64,000 nucleotides of DNA, taken from contig JAGLON010000013.1 in the NCBI GenBank assembly GCA_023138975.1, positions 124,001 to 188,000 of the forward strand, given 5' to 3'. The notes beneath the pieces were generated by a model. That model did not search any database and had not been told where the DNA came from. It saw nothing but the letters and a program-made list of their open reading frames with translations. The translations under genes and the position numbers were made by a program. How positions within the stretch are numbered: position 1 is the first letter of the stretch; every line of letters begins with the position of its first letter. This stretch comes from Candidatus Zixiibacteriota bacterium. GTDB lineage: Bacteria; Zixibacteria; MSB-5A5; GN15; JAAZOE01. Positions 20,079-29,219 of this stretch are shown in pieces.

Positions 20079-20477
20079 CTACGCCAGCTCTACCAGCGTC
20101 TGTCCTTCGCGAACCGAGTCTCCGACCGCTACCGGAATACTTTTAATGCTGCCATTAGTTGGGGCAGCAATGGACGTCTTCATTTTCATCGCTTCAATGA
20201 CCAGAAGAACCTGATCTTTAGAAACATTGTCGCCGGGTTTACACTTGAGTTCTACGACCGTTCCGGCAATTGGAGATGCCACCGCACCGCCGTCACCACT
20301 CCGGGGCAATGGTGAAGATGCTGAAGGTCGAGGCGGCGGAACCGCGTTACCGCCGTTGCTTTCGGATCGACGAGGACGATTGCGACGAGGAGCCGCTGCC
20401 GGAAACCCTTCACCGGCGTCTAGCACTTCGACGTCAACTTCGTAGGCAACTCCGTGGACTGTTATTTTCAACTTCAT
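20079..20477 (-). CDS. mmdC: Biotin carboxyl carrier subunit of sodium-pumping decarboxylase
   Basis: The 132-residue protein has three parts. There is a short N-terminal beta segment (MKLKITVHGVAYEVDVEV) as in MmdC/GcdC proteins. A flexible linker follows (about 25-62), rich in Pro, Ala and Ser, here also unusually Arg-rich (RRNRPRR). A C-terminal biotinyl domain carries the EAMKM motif, with Lys98 as the biotinylation site. It shuttles the carboxyl group from the cytoplasmic carboxyltransferase to the membrane beta subunit. It lies 26 bases upstream of mmdB and 39 bases downstream of the gamma gene. Confidence 0.93.
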   Translation of the reverse strand: MKLKITVHGVAYEVDVEVLDAGEGFPAAAPRRNRPRRSESNGGNAVPPPRPSASSPLPRSGDGGAVASPIAGTVVELKCKPGDNVSKDQVLLVIEAMKMKTSIAAPTNGSIKSIPVAVGDSVREGQTLVELA

Positions 20478-20516
20478 CGTATATACTCCTGAATCAAAAT
20501 CTATCTATAACGGCGA

Positions 20517-20870
20517 CTATCTCTGTCTCTTACGGTTCCCGGTAATATGCGATCCATGGAGAACCGCACGGCCTTGAACCGACCATGGTCTATGTTGAGA
20601 ATCGCCTTTCATAAGGCGGCGGACTTTCCTTATATGGAAACGCCCCAACGCCATCGTGGCAACGGCCGCTGAAATAATAATAAGAGTCGTCGTATCAATA
20701 TTCTGTTCTTTTTCGAGAGCTTCCTCTTTTTTATTCGCTTCATGCAACTGCCAGCCATCATCAGCTTTACGAATAAGCCAAATAGCAAAAGATATAATAG
20801 CCAATGAGACAAAAACTATTGAAATGCCGATGACCGCAAAATCTAAACTGAATTTTACTGATTCAGACAT
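20517..20870 (-). CDS. mmdD: Gamma/delta (OadG-like) subunit of sodium-pumping decarboxylase
   Basis: The 117-residue protein has an N-terminal membrane helix (about 10-32), a charged segment, an Ala/Ile-rich hydrophobic stretch (SAAVATMAL) and a basic tail with the WSVQGRAV element typical of OadG/MmdD proteins. These small subunits assemble the carboxyltransferase onto the membrane beta subunit. Position between the carboxyltransferase and the biotin carrier is the usual order. A second overlapping frame at 20630-20812 is a shadow. Confidence 0.85.
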   Translation of the reverse strand: MSESVKFSLDFAVIGISIVFVSLAIISFAIWLIRKADDGWQLHEANKKEEALEKEQNIDTTTLIIISAAVATMALGRFHIRKVRRLMKGDSQHRPWSVQGRAVLHGSHITGNRKRQR

Positions 20871-20890
20871 AATTATTACCTCATTTTACT

Positions 20891-22441
20891 TTAAAGCGGG
20901 ATTAGCCCATGTTTCTTTTGTGGACGGACTTCACGTTTAGCTTTCAACACTTCCAAACATGCAGCCAGATAGGGACGCGTTTCAGACGGTTCAAGAATCT
21001 CATCAACCAATCCGTGAGCGGCGGCAAAATATGGATTGGCAAACATTTCATTGTATTCATCTAACAGTTTTTTGCGTTCGCCTTTACTGTCTTTTGCATC
21101 GGCAATTTCTTTTCTGAATAGGACATTAACTGCCCCCTCGGCACCCATAACGGCAATTTCAGCTGATGGCCATGCCACCAGTGTGTCCGCTCCCATACTC
21201 TTGGCACACATCGCCAGATACGCTCCACCATATGCTTTTCGCACCACAACAGTTAGCTTAGGAACCGTCGCAGAGGCATAGGCAAATAGCATTTTCGCGC
21301 CATGACGAATGATACCACCATATTCCTGCTGCACACCCGGCATAAATCCCGGGACATCCACAAAGGTAATAATCGGTATATTGAAAGCGTTGCAGAAACG
21401 GATAAACCGCGATGCTTTATCCGAAGAATCTATATCCAGTACTCCGGCTTTATGCTTCGGCTGATTGGCGACTATTCCAACGGTGTTTCCGGTCAAACGA
21501 CCAAAGCCGACTATTATATTAGCAGCATATTCCGCCTGAACTTCCATAAAATCGCCATTATCAACGACACCTTCTATTATTTCCAGCATATCATACGGTT
21601 CCATCGGATCTTCGGGAATAATTTCATTCATCGACTCATCCGGTTCCTGCTCCTCATCATGAAGCTCTGCTACAAACGGCGGGTCTTCGGAATTATTACT
21701 AGGTAAAAATGACAGCAACCGCCGGGTAATATCCATCGCGTCTTCGTCGTCTTCGGCAATGAAATGAACCACCCCGGAATAATGAGCATGGCTTTCCACA
21801 CCGCCTAATTGCTCAGCAGTGATATCCTCGCCTGTAACCTGTTTAATTACCAATGGCCCGGTGATATAAAGCTGACCTTCGTGGCGAACTTGAATAATAA
21901 AATCTGTTAGTGCAGGAGAATAAGCCGCTCCACCGGCGCATGGCCCTGCGATAATACTTATCTGTGGAACAACCCCGGATAACAAGACATTGCGATAAAA
22001 TATTCCGCCATATCCGGAAAGTGAATCAACCCCTTCCTGAATGCGAGCTCCGCCACTGTCATTTATCATTACCAGCGGATCACCAGTCTTGAGCGCCGCG
22101 TCCATCGCTTCCTGCATTTTTTTGCCGGTCGCTTCACCGACAGAGCCTCCGGCGACGGTAAAGTCCTGACTCACAACATATGCTGGACGACCATCGATAG
22201 TTCCATGCCCGGTAACAACACCTTCGCCAGGGAATTCCTTTTTATCGAGTCCGAATGAACTGCAGCGATTTTTTACAAATAACAATGACTCACGAAAAGT
22301 ATCTTCGTCGAAAAGTATTTCGATACGCTCACGTGCGGTCAGTTTTCCCAGTTCATGCTGTTTCTCTATGCGTTTCTTACCGCCGCCGAGGACGAGTTTT
22401 TCCCGTATTTTTCTCAGTTTCTCTATTTTTGAATCAGCCAT
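20891..22441 (-). CDS. mmdA: Acyl-CoA carboxyltransferase (methylmalonyl-CoA decarboxylase alpha / PccB-like)
   Basis: The 516-residue protein is a two-crotonase-fold carboxyltransferase. The N-half has GDPLVMINDSGGARIQEGV and IIAGPCAGGAAYSPALTDF, and the C-half has ITFVDVPGFMPGVQQEYGGI and VVRKAYGGAYLAM. The GG/GA pairs form the oxyanion holes holding the acyl-CoA and biotin carbonyls. Length and motifs match PccB/MmdA. As first gene of an operon with OadG-, biotin- and OadB-type subunits, it most likely moves CO2 from (S)-methylmalonyl-CoA to biotin and drives sodium export. A glutaconyl-CoA or malonyl-type substrate is less likely but not excluded. Confidence 0.92.
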   Translation of the reverse strand: MADSKIEKLRKIREKLVLGGGKKRIEKQHELGKLTARERIEILFDEDTFRESLLFVKNRCSSFGLDKKEFPGEGVVTGHGTIDGRPAYVVSQDFTVAGGSVGEATGKKMQEAMDAALKTGDPLVMINDSGGARIQEGVDSLSGYGGIFYRNVLLSGVVPQISIIAGPCAGGAAYSPALTDFIIQVRHEGQLYITGPLVIKQVTGEDITAEQLGGVESHAHYSGVVHFIAEDDEDAMDITRRLLSFLPSNNSEDPPFVAELHDEEQEPDESMNEIIPEDPMEPYDMLEIIEGVVDNGDFMEVQAEYAANIIVGFGRLTGNTVGIVANQPKHKAGVLDIDSSDKASRFIRFCNAFNIPIITFVDVPGFMPGVQQEYGGIIRHGAKMLFAYASATVPKLTVVVRKAYGGAYLAMCAKSMGADTLVAWPSAEIAVMGAEGAVNVLFRKEIADAKDSKGERKKLLDEYNEMFANPYFAAAHGLVDEILEPSETRPYLAACLEVLKAKREVRPQKKHGLIPL

Positions 22442-22770
22442 TTCTACACCTCAATAAATTGCCAAAATGCGCTTGGCATGGTAGTAATTTTCCAGAAAAA
22501 ATCAAGCCTTAAAACGATTAAACATAATTATTTATAACGCCCCTAGCATTAGCATAAGAACACGAAAGACAATCTTCTATGTTATTACTACTTAACGATA
22601 TACGTTAGAATACCAAAGAACAAGATAATTATTTAGACTCCCGGAGTTTTCCCTTTTTCAATATAGTCGGTAAAAATGAAAATTATATGATACGCTTGTA
22701 TTACTTTAGAAAAAAAAAGCCCTGCAGGAGCAGGGCTTTTACTTTTTAACTATTTCAGTATTTCTATTTA
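22442..22770. other. Intergenic, no gene; holds upstream region of mmdA and terminator of the next gene
   Basis: This is 329 bases of AT-rich sequence with no supported coding frame. The mmdA leader and promoter must lie in its left half, and the right end carries the terminator at 22715-22740. Confidence 0.6.
22715..22740 (-). terminator. Intrinsic terminator of the dockerin/TSP3 protein gene at 22771-25116
   Basis: AAAAGCCCTGC (22715-22725) pairs perfectly with GCAGGGCTTTT (22730-22740) around the loop AGGA. On the minus strand the hairpin is followed by a U-run (A-run 22710-22718 on plus). It lies 30 bases past the stop codon. Confidence 0.85.
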
Positions 22771-25116
22771 TTATGGACAGTCACAAGGTGCGGGACCGCC
22801 TTTGAAGGCAAAGTTGATAAGATACACTGCATCACCAACATTTACTTCATCATCACAGTTTGCCATTCCGGCTTCAAGCGGATCCGGTGCGGGACCGCCT
22901 TTGAAGGCGAAATTGATTAGATAAACTGCATCACCGACATTCACATCACCATCGCCATTGGCGTCACCACAGACATAGTCGCAGACATCGCCGACGTCGT
23001 TTCCATTGGCATCAGCCTGATCGGTATTGGCAACATCGGGACAGTTATCACAACTATCGGGTACGGTATCACCGTCGCCATCGGCCAGATCATCAAAGCC
23101 AGGGCAGATATCGCAATCATCCGGCACTGTATCAGCATCGGCGTCAAGATTGTCATCATAACCCGGGCAGAGGTCGCAAGCGTCCCCATTACCATCGCCA
23201 TCAGCATCGACCTGAGTTTCATTGTCATGATTCGGACAATTATCACAGGCGTTACCGTAGGAATCGTTATCATCATTCTCCTGTCCGGCATTGCTTACAG
23301 TAGGACAGTTATCATCGACATCATTGACCATATCACCGTCAGAGTCGATTGTAATAGAATTATAATGAACGAAGATACTGGTATCGGCATCACCGGCATT
23401 CTTGTACTCCCATATAGCTTTGAGAGCGTTTTCGGATAGATCCGAGAATTTGTACTCAGAGACAACTTCATCACCCGGAACTAAACTAATAGCAAACGGT
23501 GTGCCCCAGTTGGCGCCGGCATCGGCAGAAACAACGGCCATCAAAGTGTCGCCGCGCACAAAAGTTGCCGCGAAGACAGTTCCGCCAACATGCTGAACTC
23601 TCGGGAACCGCTCATCATCAGTCGTCGCTGTAACAACGCTTGTCGTCAGACTGGCAATACTACCATCCGAAGCGGTGTTATACCAGCATATAATGTCACG
23701 GTCTTCCGGTGTTGCATCAGCATAACGCTCGCTTACAATAACTATATTGCTGTCATAAGCCCCTACCTGCGGATACATTGCATGTTCGGTAAGTTCCGAC
23801 AAGCTATGGGTAAATGCCTCAGAAGAAAGAGTATCGTCCGGATCGCCGAATATCTCACGGCGAACGAATAGCTGCCATTGGCTTGAATCGGGATCAAAGT
23901 AATCCCAAACCGCATATAGCAGTTTTGAACCACGGTCGATTGTGATAGAGGTTGAGTTACAACCATCCAGCCAGTGCCAGCTGATAGTTCCTACTGAGGA
24001 AGAATCAGTTTGATAGAAAAGATGTGGTCCGTTTGTCATCTGATCCGAGTAGGTTGTGCTATGCACCATCGAGATGACACCGGCACGGAATTCGCCTGGA
24101 ACCATCGGAAATTCTTTCGTATTATCACAGGCGATATCGGCATCTTTCATATCATGCCAGCCATAAGATTCAAAGCTCCAGGTTGAAAATGCCCAGGAAC
24201 CGGTATTGGAAGGATCCGGGAAGGTGATTAGCGAAATCGGAGCGCCGCCGCCTTCACTGGCATCCGGTACCGCAGTACCATAAAAAACATTACCTTCACC
24301 CCAGTACGAAAGAGATGGATAATGATATACCCCGGTCCATGAAGCTCCGGTTATATTCGCGCCGCCATTAGTTGAACCCCACCAGAACAGGCCGGTATCA
24401 GTCGCGTTTTCTTCCCAGGCCAACATCATCCCACCCGAACTGTTTTCGGATATAGCGGGATGCAATAAGGTGGAGTCATCAAGATCAACATACTCCTCAT
24501 ACGTACAAGAAATATCATAAGTACCGGAACCGTCACCCATAAGAATATCGCCATCAATAACGATATAGTAGGTGATGTTAGAATCAAGTTCTATATCCAC
24601 CAGAGCCGCTCGCGGAGGAGTTCCGCAATTCGAGTGAAAACGATTACACTCGAAGAGTGTATCCTCTGTTGTTTTATACATCCAGAGACGAGTAAAGTAG
24701 CTTGAATTACAAGTTGAGACATTCAGCAAACCAGCAGCGGTTGGTGTAAATGAATAGACAACATCAGGCATCACTTGATCGCCTTCACCCGCGCAGTCTT
24801 CTTCGTAATCATCGGCATAACCGGTAGTCGTACCGGTTTCAGAGAAAGGCATTGTGGTTATTGCCAATGCCGTAGCAATAGTTTCGCCGCCTTGTTTCCC
24901 GTCATTGGTGGACTGAACACCTTTATGCGGGATATTATGGTTTTCTGCTTCTGTTTGGAGAGTTGAGGCCGTGGTGCTGTAATTTAGAGAAGACACCTTG
25001 CCAAGCTCCAACCCTTTGGAGTTGCCTGTTGAAATCTGATCTGTGGCTGTCAAGCCGACTACCAAGAGAGCAGTTGCAAAAAGCAATACCCCGAGGATAA
25101 TTTTGCAGTGCTTCAT
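22771..25116 (-). CDS. Secreted protein with thrombospondin type 3 repeats and C-terminal dockerin-like pair
   Basis: With the start at 25116 the product has 781 residues. That ATG has a GGAGGT ribosome site and is followed directly by the signal peptide MKHCKIILGVLLFATALLVV; the frame is open 22 codons further upstream without such a site. The middle (about 60-590) is a beta-rich extracellular region, with a pre-peptidase-like segment near the start and later sequence reading like repeated beta-propeller strands. Then come calcium-binding thrombospondin type 3 repeats (DxDxDGxxDxCDxCP pattern). The end has two dockerin-like units (GDANGDGDVNVGDAVYLINF and a second copy) with GGPAP tails. It is likely exported and held at the cell surface or in an extracellular complex. 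No catalytic residues recognised. Confidence 0.8.
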   Translation of the reverse strand: MKHCKIILGVLLFATALLVVGLTATDQISTGNSKGLELGKVSSLNYSTTASTLQTEAENHNIPHKGVQSTNDGKQGGETIATALAITTMPFSETGTTTGYADDYEEDCAGEGDQVMPDVVYSFTPTAAGLLNVSTCNSSYFTRLWMYKTTEDTLFECNRFHSNCGTPPRAALVDIELDSNITYYIVIDGDILMGDGSGTYDISCTYEEYVDLDDSTLLHPAISENSSGGMMLAWEENATDTGLFWWGSTNGGANITGASWTGVYHYPSLSYWGEGNVFYGTAVPDASEGGGAPISLITFPDPSNTGSWAFSTWSFESYGWHDMKDADIACDNTKEFPMVPGEFRAGVISMVHSTTYSDQMTNGPHLFYQTDSSSVGTISWHWLDGCNSTSITIDRGSKLLYAVWDYFDPDSSQWQLFVRREIFGDPDDTLSSEAFTHSLSELTEHAMYPQVGAYDSNIVIVSERYADATPEDRDIICWYNTASDGSIASLTTSVVTATTDDERFPRVQHVGGTVFAATFVRGDTLMAVVSADAGANWGTPFAISLVPGDEVVSEYKFSDLSENALKAIWEYKNAGDADTSIFVHYNSITIDSDGDMVNDVDDNCPTVSNAGQENDDNDSYGNACDNCPNHDNETQVDADGDGNGDACDLCPGYDDNLDADADTVPDDCDICPGFDDLADGDGDTVPDSCDNCPDVANTDQADANGNDVGDVCDYVCGDANGDGDVNVGDAVYLINFAFKGGPAPDPLEAGMANCDDEVNVGDAVYLINFAFKGGPAPCDCP

Positions 25117-25686
25117 TAATATACCTCCAGTTAACAAACTATGTTCTCTCAAGCGGTGATGTACTGAAACTGCCGAGTGCATCCCCGGAATTTAGCCTTA
25201 CTGATAACAGAAGACATCCCACTTGTTGGCTCAAAACAAATGTTTCTCTTCAGGACACATCAATTTAGTATATGAGGAGAATGATATGCAACTATAAATT
25301 TCATGCATATTTAGTGAGGGGTTCTCTCCACTGCTAATATAACCTACCTGCAAATTCATACAAGTACAATCATTGCGCAATATACAATATGGAAAAACAA
25401 TAAAGCAATCACCCACGCGCTCATATAATACTTAGCGTTGCTTTATTCGACCATACCCATGAGGTGGGGTACATAGGCACGGTCTTTATAAATATATTTG
25501 CACAGTGCTACTAATTCTGACGTAAAGAATCTCAAAAAGGTTCATTATTTTTTAAACTAACCTGATAATTATGCCTTTTATCTACTTTTTCGGAGAAATC
25601 GGCTGATAAAGATCATTGCAAAAGAATGATACAAAAGAACTATTTGAAAGAAGCGGCCGCCGATTATCTCAGCGGCCGTATCAATT
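25117..25686. other. Intergenic region without gene
   Basis: 570 AT-rich bases separate two minus-strand dockerin protein genes. The left side carries the ribosome site and presumably the promoter for the 781-residue protein. The right side carries the GC-rich hairpin at 25654-25678. No coding frame has a recognisable product. Confidence 0.55.
25654..25678 (-). terminator. Possible terminator hairpin after the beta-helix dockerin gene
   Basis: CGGCCGC (25654-25660) can pair with GCGGCCG (25672-25678) around an 11-base loop, starting nine bases past the stop at 25687. The following minus-strand sequence is only moderately U-rich (TTCTTTC), so termination is likely but not certain. Confidence 0.5.
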
Positions 25687-27384
25687 TTATTGGCAACCAG
25701 GAGCCGGGCCGTTCCTGAAAATAAACCGAACCAACGTAACAGCGTCTCCGACATTGACCTCATCATCGCAATTTACTTCAGCCGCTATCATATCTGGAGG
25801 ACTTTCGCCGTCTCGGAAAATGAAATTTATTAGATACACAACGTCACCCACATTGACCTCACCATTTCCATTAATATCCCCCGGGGTGTGCCCTATAGCC
25901 TGAAAGTCTCCAACATATTCAAATTCTGAGTTGTCCGCAAACAGGCCGGATATGGTAACTGTCTCTTCAGATGTTCCCCACCACAGCTCATATCCGTTGA
26001 TAAACTCGGTTACATTGTACTCAAGATTGAGGATGTCAAAGTCACCGTCTAAAGATAGGCTGGTAATACTTGTAGGGACAAGTGTACTGTTTATTCTAAT
26101 ACTAGATAAGACTACATCTGAAGAACTGTATTGATTATCAGTAAAGTTAATGTAACATTCACCAAATAATGTATCTATTGCTTTCTTAAAATAGGCATAC
26201 ATAGGGTTCGGAAGAAGAGTCACCTGATCAGGTACACAGAAAGCCGGTTTAGCTCCAATTAGTGAATTACAAGAATTGTTAGCCGGCGCGCACGGCGAAT
26301 CTCCATTGACATGGAGATTGCCATTGGCAGTATCACAAAACAGCGGTGCCAGTGAGATATTGCCATTTGTGCCTGCAAAAGAGGATAGATAGCCAGTCCA
26401 GTCAGCAGCGTTTCCAAAAATATTAATACAGCTGAATTCAGGCAATGCATTAGAACCTACAACAGCAAACGCAGGATCATTGGTATTATAAGCAACGAGT
26501 ACGTTTTCAAAAATCGCCGCACTTTTCTGAAAACTGAAACGTTCCTGAATATAAAACACCCCGCCCGTTGCTCCGGAGTTACCATAGAATGTGCAATTTT
26601 TAATAGTTGGTGAGCAGTTGTCTTGAAGAAAAACAGCGCCACCCTTTTGAGAGGCCGTGTTTCGTAAAAACTCACATCCTTCAATTACACCGCTTACCGC
26701 GTAATGTCCGAAAGCGCCTCCATGAATGGTAGAGTTGGACTCAAACCGCGAGTTTAACAGAGTCGGAGTTCCACCATGAGCATAGAAAATAGCTCCGCCA
26801 TATCCCATGGACCGGTTGCTTATAAATTCACAGTTATCAATGTAGGGTGAAGCTCCCCAAGCCCCTATCGCTCCGGCATAAGACGCCCCCCCCGTTGTAT
26901 AATTATCGATAAACTTACAGTTGGTAATGACTGGCTCGGCTCCATCCGTGAAATACATAGCTCCACCATAATGGGACGTCTTATTATTGACAAAGATACA
27001 GCCTTCGAACTTCTGTGTGCCAACGGTTGAAGACACGGCGCCACCTTGCTGATCACCATTTCCGCGTTGAATTGTAAAACCAGTCACGGTACCGGTTGAA
27101 GCAGTTCCTTCATTCCAGACAAATAATCTGCCGTTCCACTCTCCATCGATAGTCGTAACGTCAGGGCCACCAGATGAAATTAAAACCAATCCCTCAACTG
27201 GAAAAGTTAACTCGCGGTTGTTAATTCCGCCATACACGCCCGGCGCTACTAATAAAGTATCCCCCTCAGAAGCGGCATCTAAACCAGACCGGATATCAGG
27301 ATATTCTCCTGGGATGGAAATGATATTTGCTCCCGTAAAGGAAAAACAGAAAGAACACACAATAATAACAAGAAATGATTTCAT
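25687..27384 (-). CDS. Secreted right-handed beta-helix protein with C-terminal dockerin-like pair
   Basis: The 565-residue product has a signal peptide (about 1-18) and an N-terminal IPGEYPDIRSGLDAASEGDTL segment typical of parallel beta-helix proteins. About ten coils follow with repeated GGA(I/V/M) and CxFxxN elements (for example GGAVFLQDNCSPTIKNCTFYGN), as in polymorphic membrane protein/adhesin repeats. A beta region at about 390-490 leads to two dockerin-like units (GDINGNGEVNVGDVVYLINF, then a second copy ending in PAPGCQ). No active-site Asp trio of pectate lyases or glycosidases was recognised, so an adhesin or structural role is as likely as polysaccharide degradation. A GGGGGA-type ribosome site precedes the ATG. 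Confidence 0.8.
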   Translation of the reverse strand: MKSFLVIIVCSFCFSFTGANIISIPGEYPDIRSGLDAASEGDTLLVAPGVYGGINNRELTFPVEGLVLISSGGPDVTTIDGEWNGRLFVWNEGTASTGTVTGFTIQRGNGDQQGGAVSSTVGTQKFEGCIFVNNKTSHYGGAMYFTDGAEPVITNCKFIDNYTTGGASYAGAIGAWGASPYIDNCEFISNRSMGYGGAIFYAHGGTPTLLNSRFESNSTIHGGAFGHYAVSGVIEGCEFLRNTASQKGGAVFLQDNCSPTIKNCTFYGNSGATGGVFYIQERFSFQKSAAIFENVLVAYNTNDPAFAVVGSNALPEFSCINIFGNAADWTGYLSSFAGTNGNISLAPLFCDTANGNLHVNGDSPCAPANNSCNSLIGAKPAFCVPDQVTLLPNPMYAYFKKAIDTLFGECYINFTDNQYSSSDVVLSSIRINSTLVPTSITSLSLDGDFDILNLEYNVTEFINGYELWWGTSEETVTISGLFADNSEFEYVGDFQAIGHTPGDINGNGEVNVGDVVYLINFIFRDGESPPDMIAAEVNCDDEVNVGDAVTLVRFIFRNGPAPGCQ

Positions 27385-27518
27385 AAATCCCCCATATCAG
27401 GATATATTATTGACACTTTGAAATAATCCCCGATGCGATTTTGAAGTAAAAGTGCTGATTAATATTACTGACTAATTATATAATAAAACACGAAAATGTC
27501 AATCCAAAACTCAAATAA

Positions 27519-27547
27519 AAAAGGGTCTTCGCATCGAAGACCCTTTT
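27519..27547 (-). terminator. Strong intrinsic terminator of the TSP3/dockerin gene at 27573-29219
   Basis: A perfect 13-bp stem, AAAAGGGTCTTCG (27519-27531) with CGAAGACCCTTTT (27535-27547), has a 3-base loop. On the minus strand it is followed by a U-run. It lies 26 bases past the stop codon. Confidence 0.9.
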
Positions 27548-27572
27548 AGAAAATCATTTATAAGACACTGTC

Positions 27573-29219
27573 TTACGGACAATCGGCGCATGGCACCGGG
27601 CCGCCTTTGAAGGCATAATTGATAATATAGACCGCATCACCAACATTCGTCTGATCGTCACAATTAGCATCACCGGATTCAATGGGATCCGGTGCTGGAC
27701 CGCCTTTAAAGGCGTAATTGATGACATAGACCGCATCACCCACATTCACTGTTTCATCGCCATTAGCGTCACCGCAGATAAAGTCGCAAACGTCTCCAAC
27801 ATTATTGCCATTGGCATCGGCTTGGTCGGTATTTGGATCTTCTGGGCAGTTATCACAACTATCCGGAACGGAATCTTCATCAAAATCATCGGCATCGTTA
27901 AAGCCGGGACAAATATCACAACCGTCCGGGACGCCATCGGAATCAGCATCGGCATTATCATCATGACCAGCGCAAATATCACAACCATCCGGGACACCGT
28001 CTAAATCAGCATCGACATTATCATCGAAGCCGGCACAGATATCACAACCATCCGGGACGCCGTCTAAATCGGCATCAGCGTTATCATCATAACCGGCACA
28101 AATATCACAACCGTCCGGGACACCGTCTGTATCAGTATCTACATTGTCATCAAAACCGGGACATATATCACAACCGTCCGGGACACCATCTGTATCGGTA
28201 TCAACATTGTCATCATAACCGGCGCAAATATCACAGCCGTCCGGAACACCGTCTGTATCGGTATCTACATTGTCATCAAAACCGGGGCAGATATCGCAGC
28301 CGTCCGGTACACCGTCGGAATCAGCATCAGCATTATCATCAAAGCCGGCACATATATCACACCCATCAGGTACGCCGTCTAAATCAGCGTCAGCATTATC
28401 ATCAAAGCCAGGGCAAATATCACAGAGGTCACCTACGCCATCGCCATCATCATCGGCCTGATCAGGATTTGGTATTGTAGGACAATTATCATCCGGGCAT
28501 TCGTTCTCTATATGGCCAGGATCTCCAAAGCCGTCACCATCCGAATCGAAGGGACAGGTTGACTTCACCGGATAGCAAACCGGCGTGTTGATGTCCGGGA
28601 AAATTGCCAAACCTGTGGCCGCATCGGCAAAAATCATATTACCTACCGGCGGTACAAACGCCGAGTCTATACATATCGTTCCGATTTGTCCCGGAGTTCC
28701 TTCTTCCTTAGCGCTGAAATGCAGAGAAAACATATGTTGTAGCGGACCGGCGGCCAAACCGTTCAAATATGCCACACCACCGGGGAACAATGTATCCGGA
28801 GAAACCCCGTCTACGTTTCTTTCAGTAACTAGGAAATTGGACAAATCCCAAATATCACCAGCCGGATCCATACGTGATCCAGTTACGACCGTAACATACT
28901 GGCCTCCGGTGGCCGGACCGTCTGGACCAAAGCCGCCTGCCTGAGTATTCCACTCCCATGTTGCGCCATTAGGTGAAGTAATTTCGAGTCCTAATTGAAT
29001 GCCTCCCAGAAGTACATCATTTTCAATTGAAACTTGAAATTCATAATCATTTCCAACAATTATGGTATCAACGGGACCGACTCCAGTCTCAGCCAACTCA
29101 ATAGAAAATTGATTGACGGCATGAAGCGATCCGGGAATTAAGAAAACTAAAGATAAAATCAGTAATAAACATAACGATGAAACTCTCACAAATTGACAAT
29201 TGAATGAGCTTTTTGACAT
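27573..29219 (-). CDS. Secreted cohesin-like / thrombospondin type 3 repeat / dockerin-like protein
   Basis: The 548-residue product has a signal peptide (about 1-34). A beta-sandwich of about 190 residues follows, reminiscent of cohesin-like domains (FQVSIENDVLLGGIQLGLEI early, GTICIDSAFVPP late). Then come thrombospondin type 3 repeats, including a run of almost identical 21-residue units (DICxGxDDNxDxDxDGVPDGC), and finally a two-unit dockerin-like end (CGDANGDETVNVGDAVYVIN, with a second copy). The repeats should form a rigid calcium-filled stalk between the two end domains. Such a protein could bridge partners at the cell surface. The ATG has an AAGGGAG ribosome site and a good promoter upstream. 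Confidence 0.8.
   Translation of the reverse strand: MSKSSFNCQFVRVSSLCLLLILSLVFLIPGSLHAVNQFSIELAETGVGPVDTIIVGNDYEFQVSIENDVLLGGIQLGLEITSPNGATWEWNTQAGGFGPDGPATGGQYVTVVTGSRMDPAGDIWDLSNFLVTERNVDGVSPDTLFPGGVAYLNGLAAGPLQHMFSLHFSAKEEGTPGQIGTICIDSAFVPPVGNMIFADAATGLAIFPDINTPVCYPVKSTCPFDSDGDGFGDPGHIENECPDDNCPTIPNPDQADDDGDGVGDLCDICPGFDDNADADLDGVPDGCDICAGFDDNADADSDGVPDGCDICPGFDDNVDTDTDGVPDGCDICAGYDDNVDTDTDGVPDGCDICPGFDDNVDTDTDGVPDGCDICAGYDDNADADLDGVPDGCDICAGFDDNVDADLDGVPDGCDICAGHDDNADADSDGVPDGCDICPGFNDADDFDEDSVPDSCDNCPEDPNTDQADANGNNVGDVCDFICGDANGDETVNVGDAVYVINYAFKGGPAPDPIESGDANCDDQTNVGDAVYIINYAFKGGPVPCADCP
27855..28421 (-). repeat. Tandem 63-bp repeats encoding thrombospondin type 3 units
   Basis: Nine consecutive 21-codon units encode DIC-(P/A)-G-x-(D/N)-D and end DGVPDGC or DSVPDSC. 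Eight are near-identical, differing mainly in D/A/V/T positions, while the ninth (FNDADDFDEDSVPDSC) has diverged. The phase is exactly 63 bases, and alternation of CPGF and CAGY/CAGF versions suggests duplication of pairs of units. Confidence 0.85.

Noticed and set aside
25117-25182. Upstream in-frame start for the 781-residue dockerin protein
   Set aside because: The extra 22 residues precede the signal peptide and lack a ribosome site, whereas GGAGGT precedes the ATG at 25116.
27855-28421. Periodic 63-bp repeats resembling a CRISPR-like array
   Set aside because: The period lies inside one long open frame and codes for thrombospondin type 3 units; there are no unique spacers and no cas genes.
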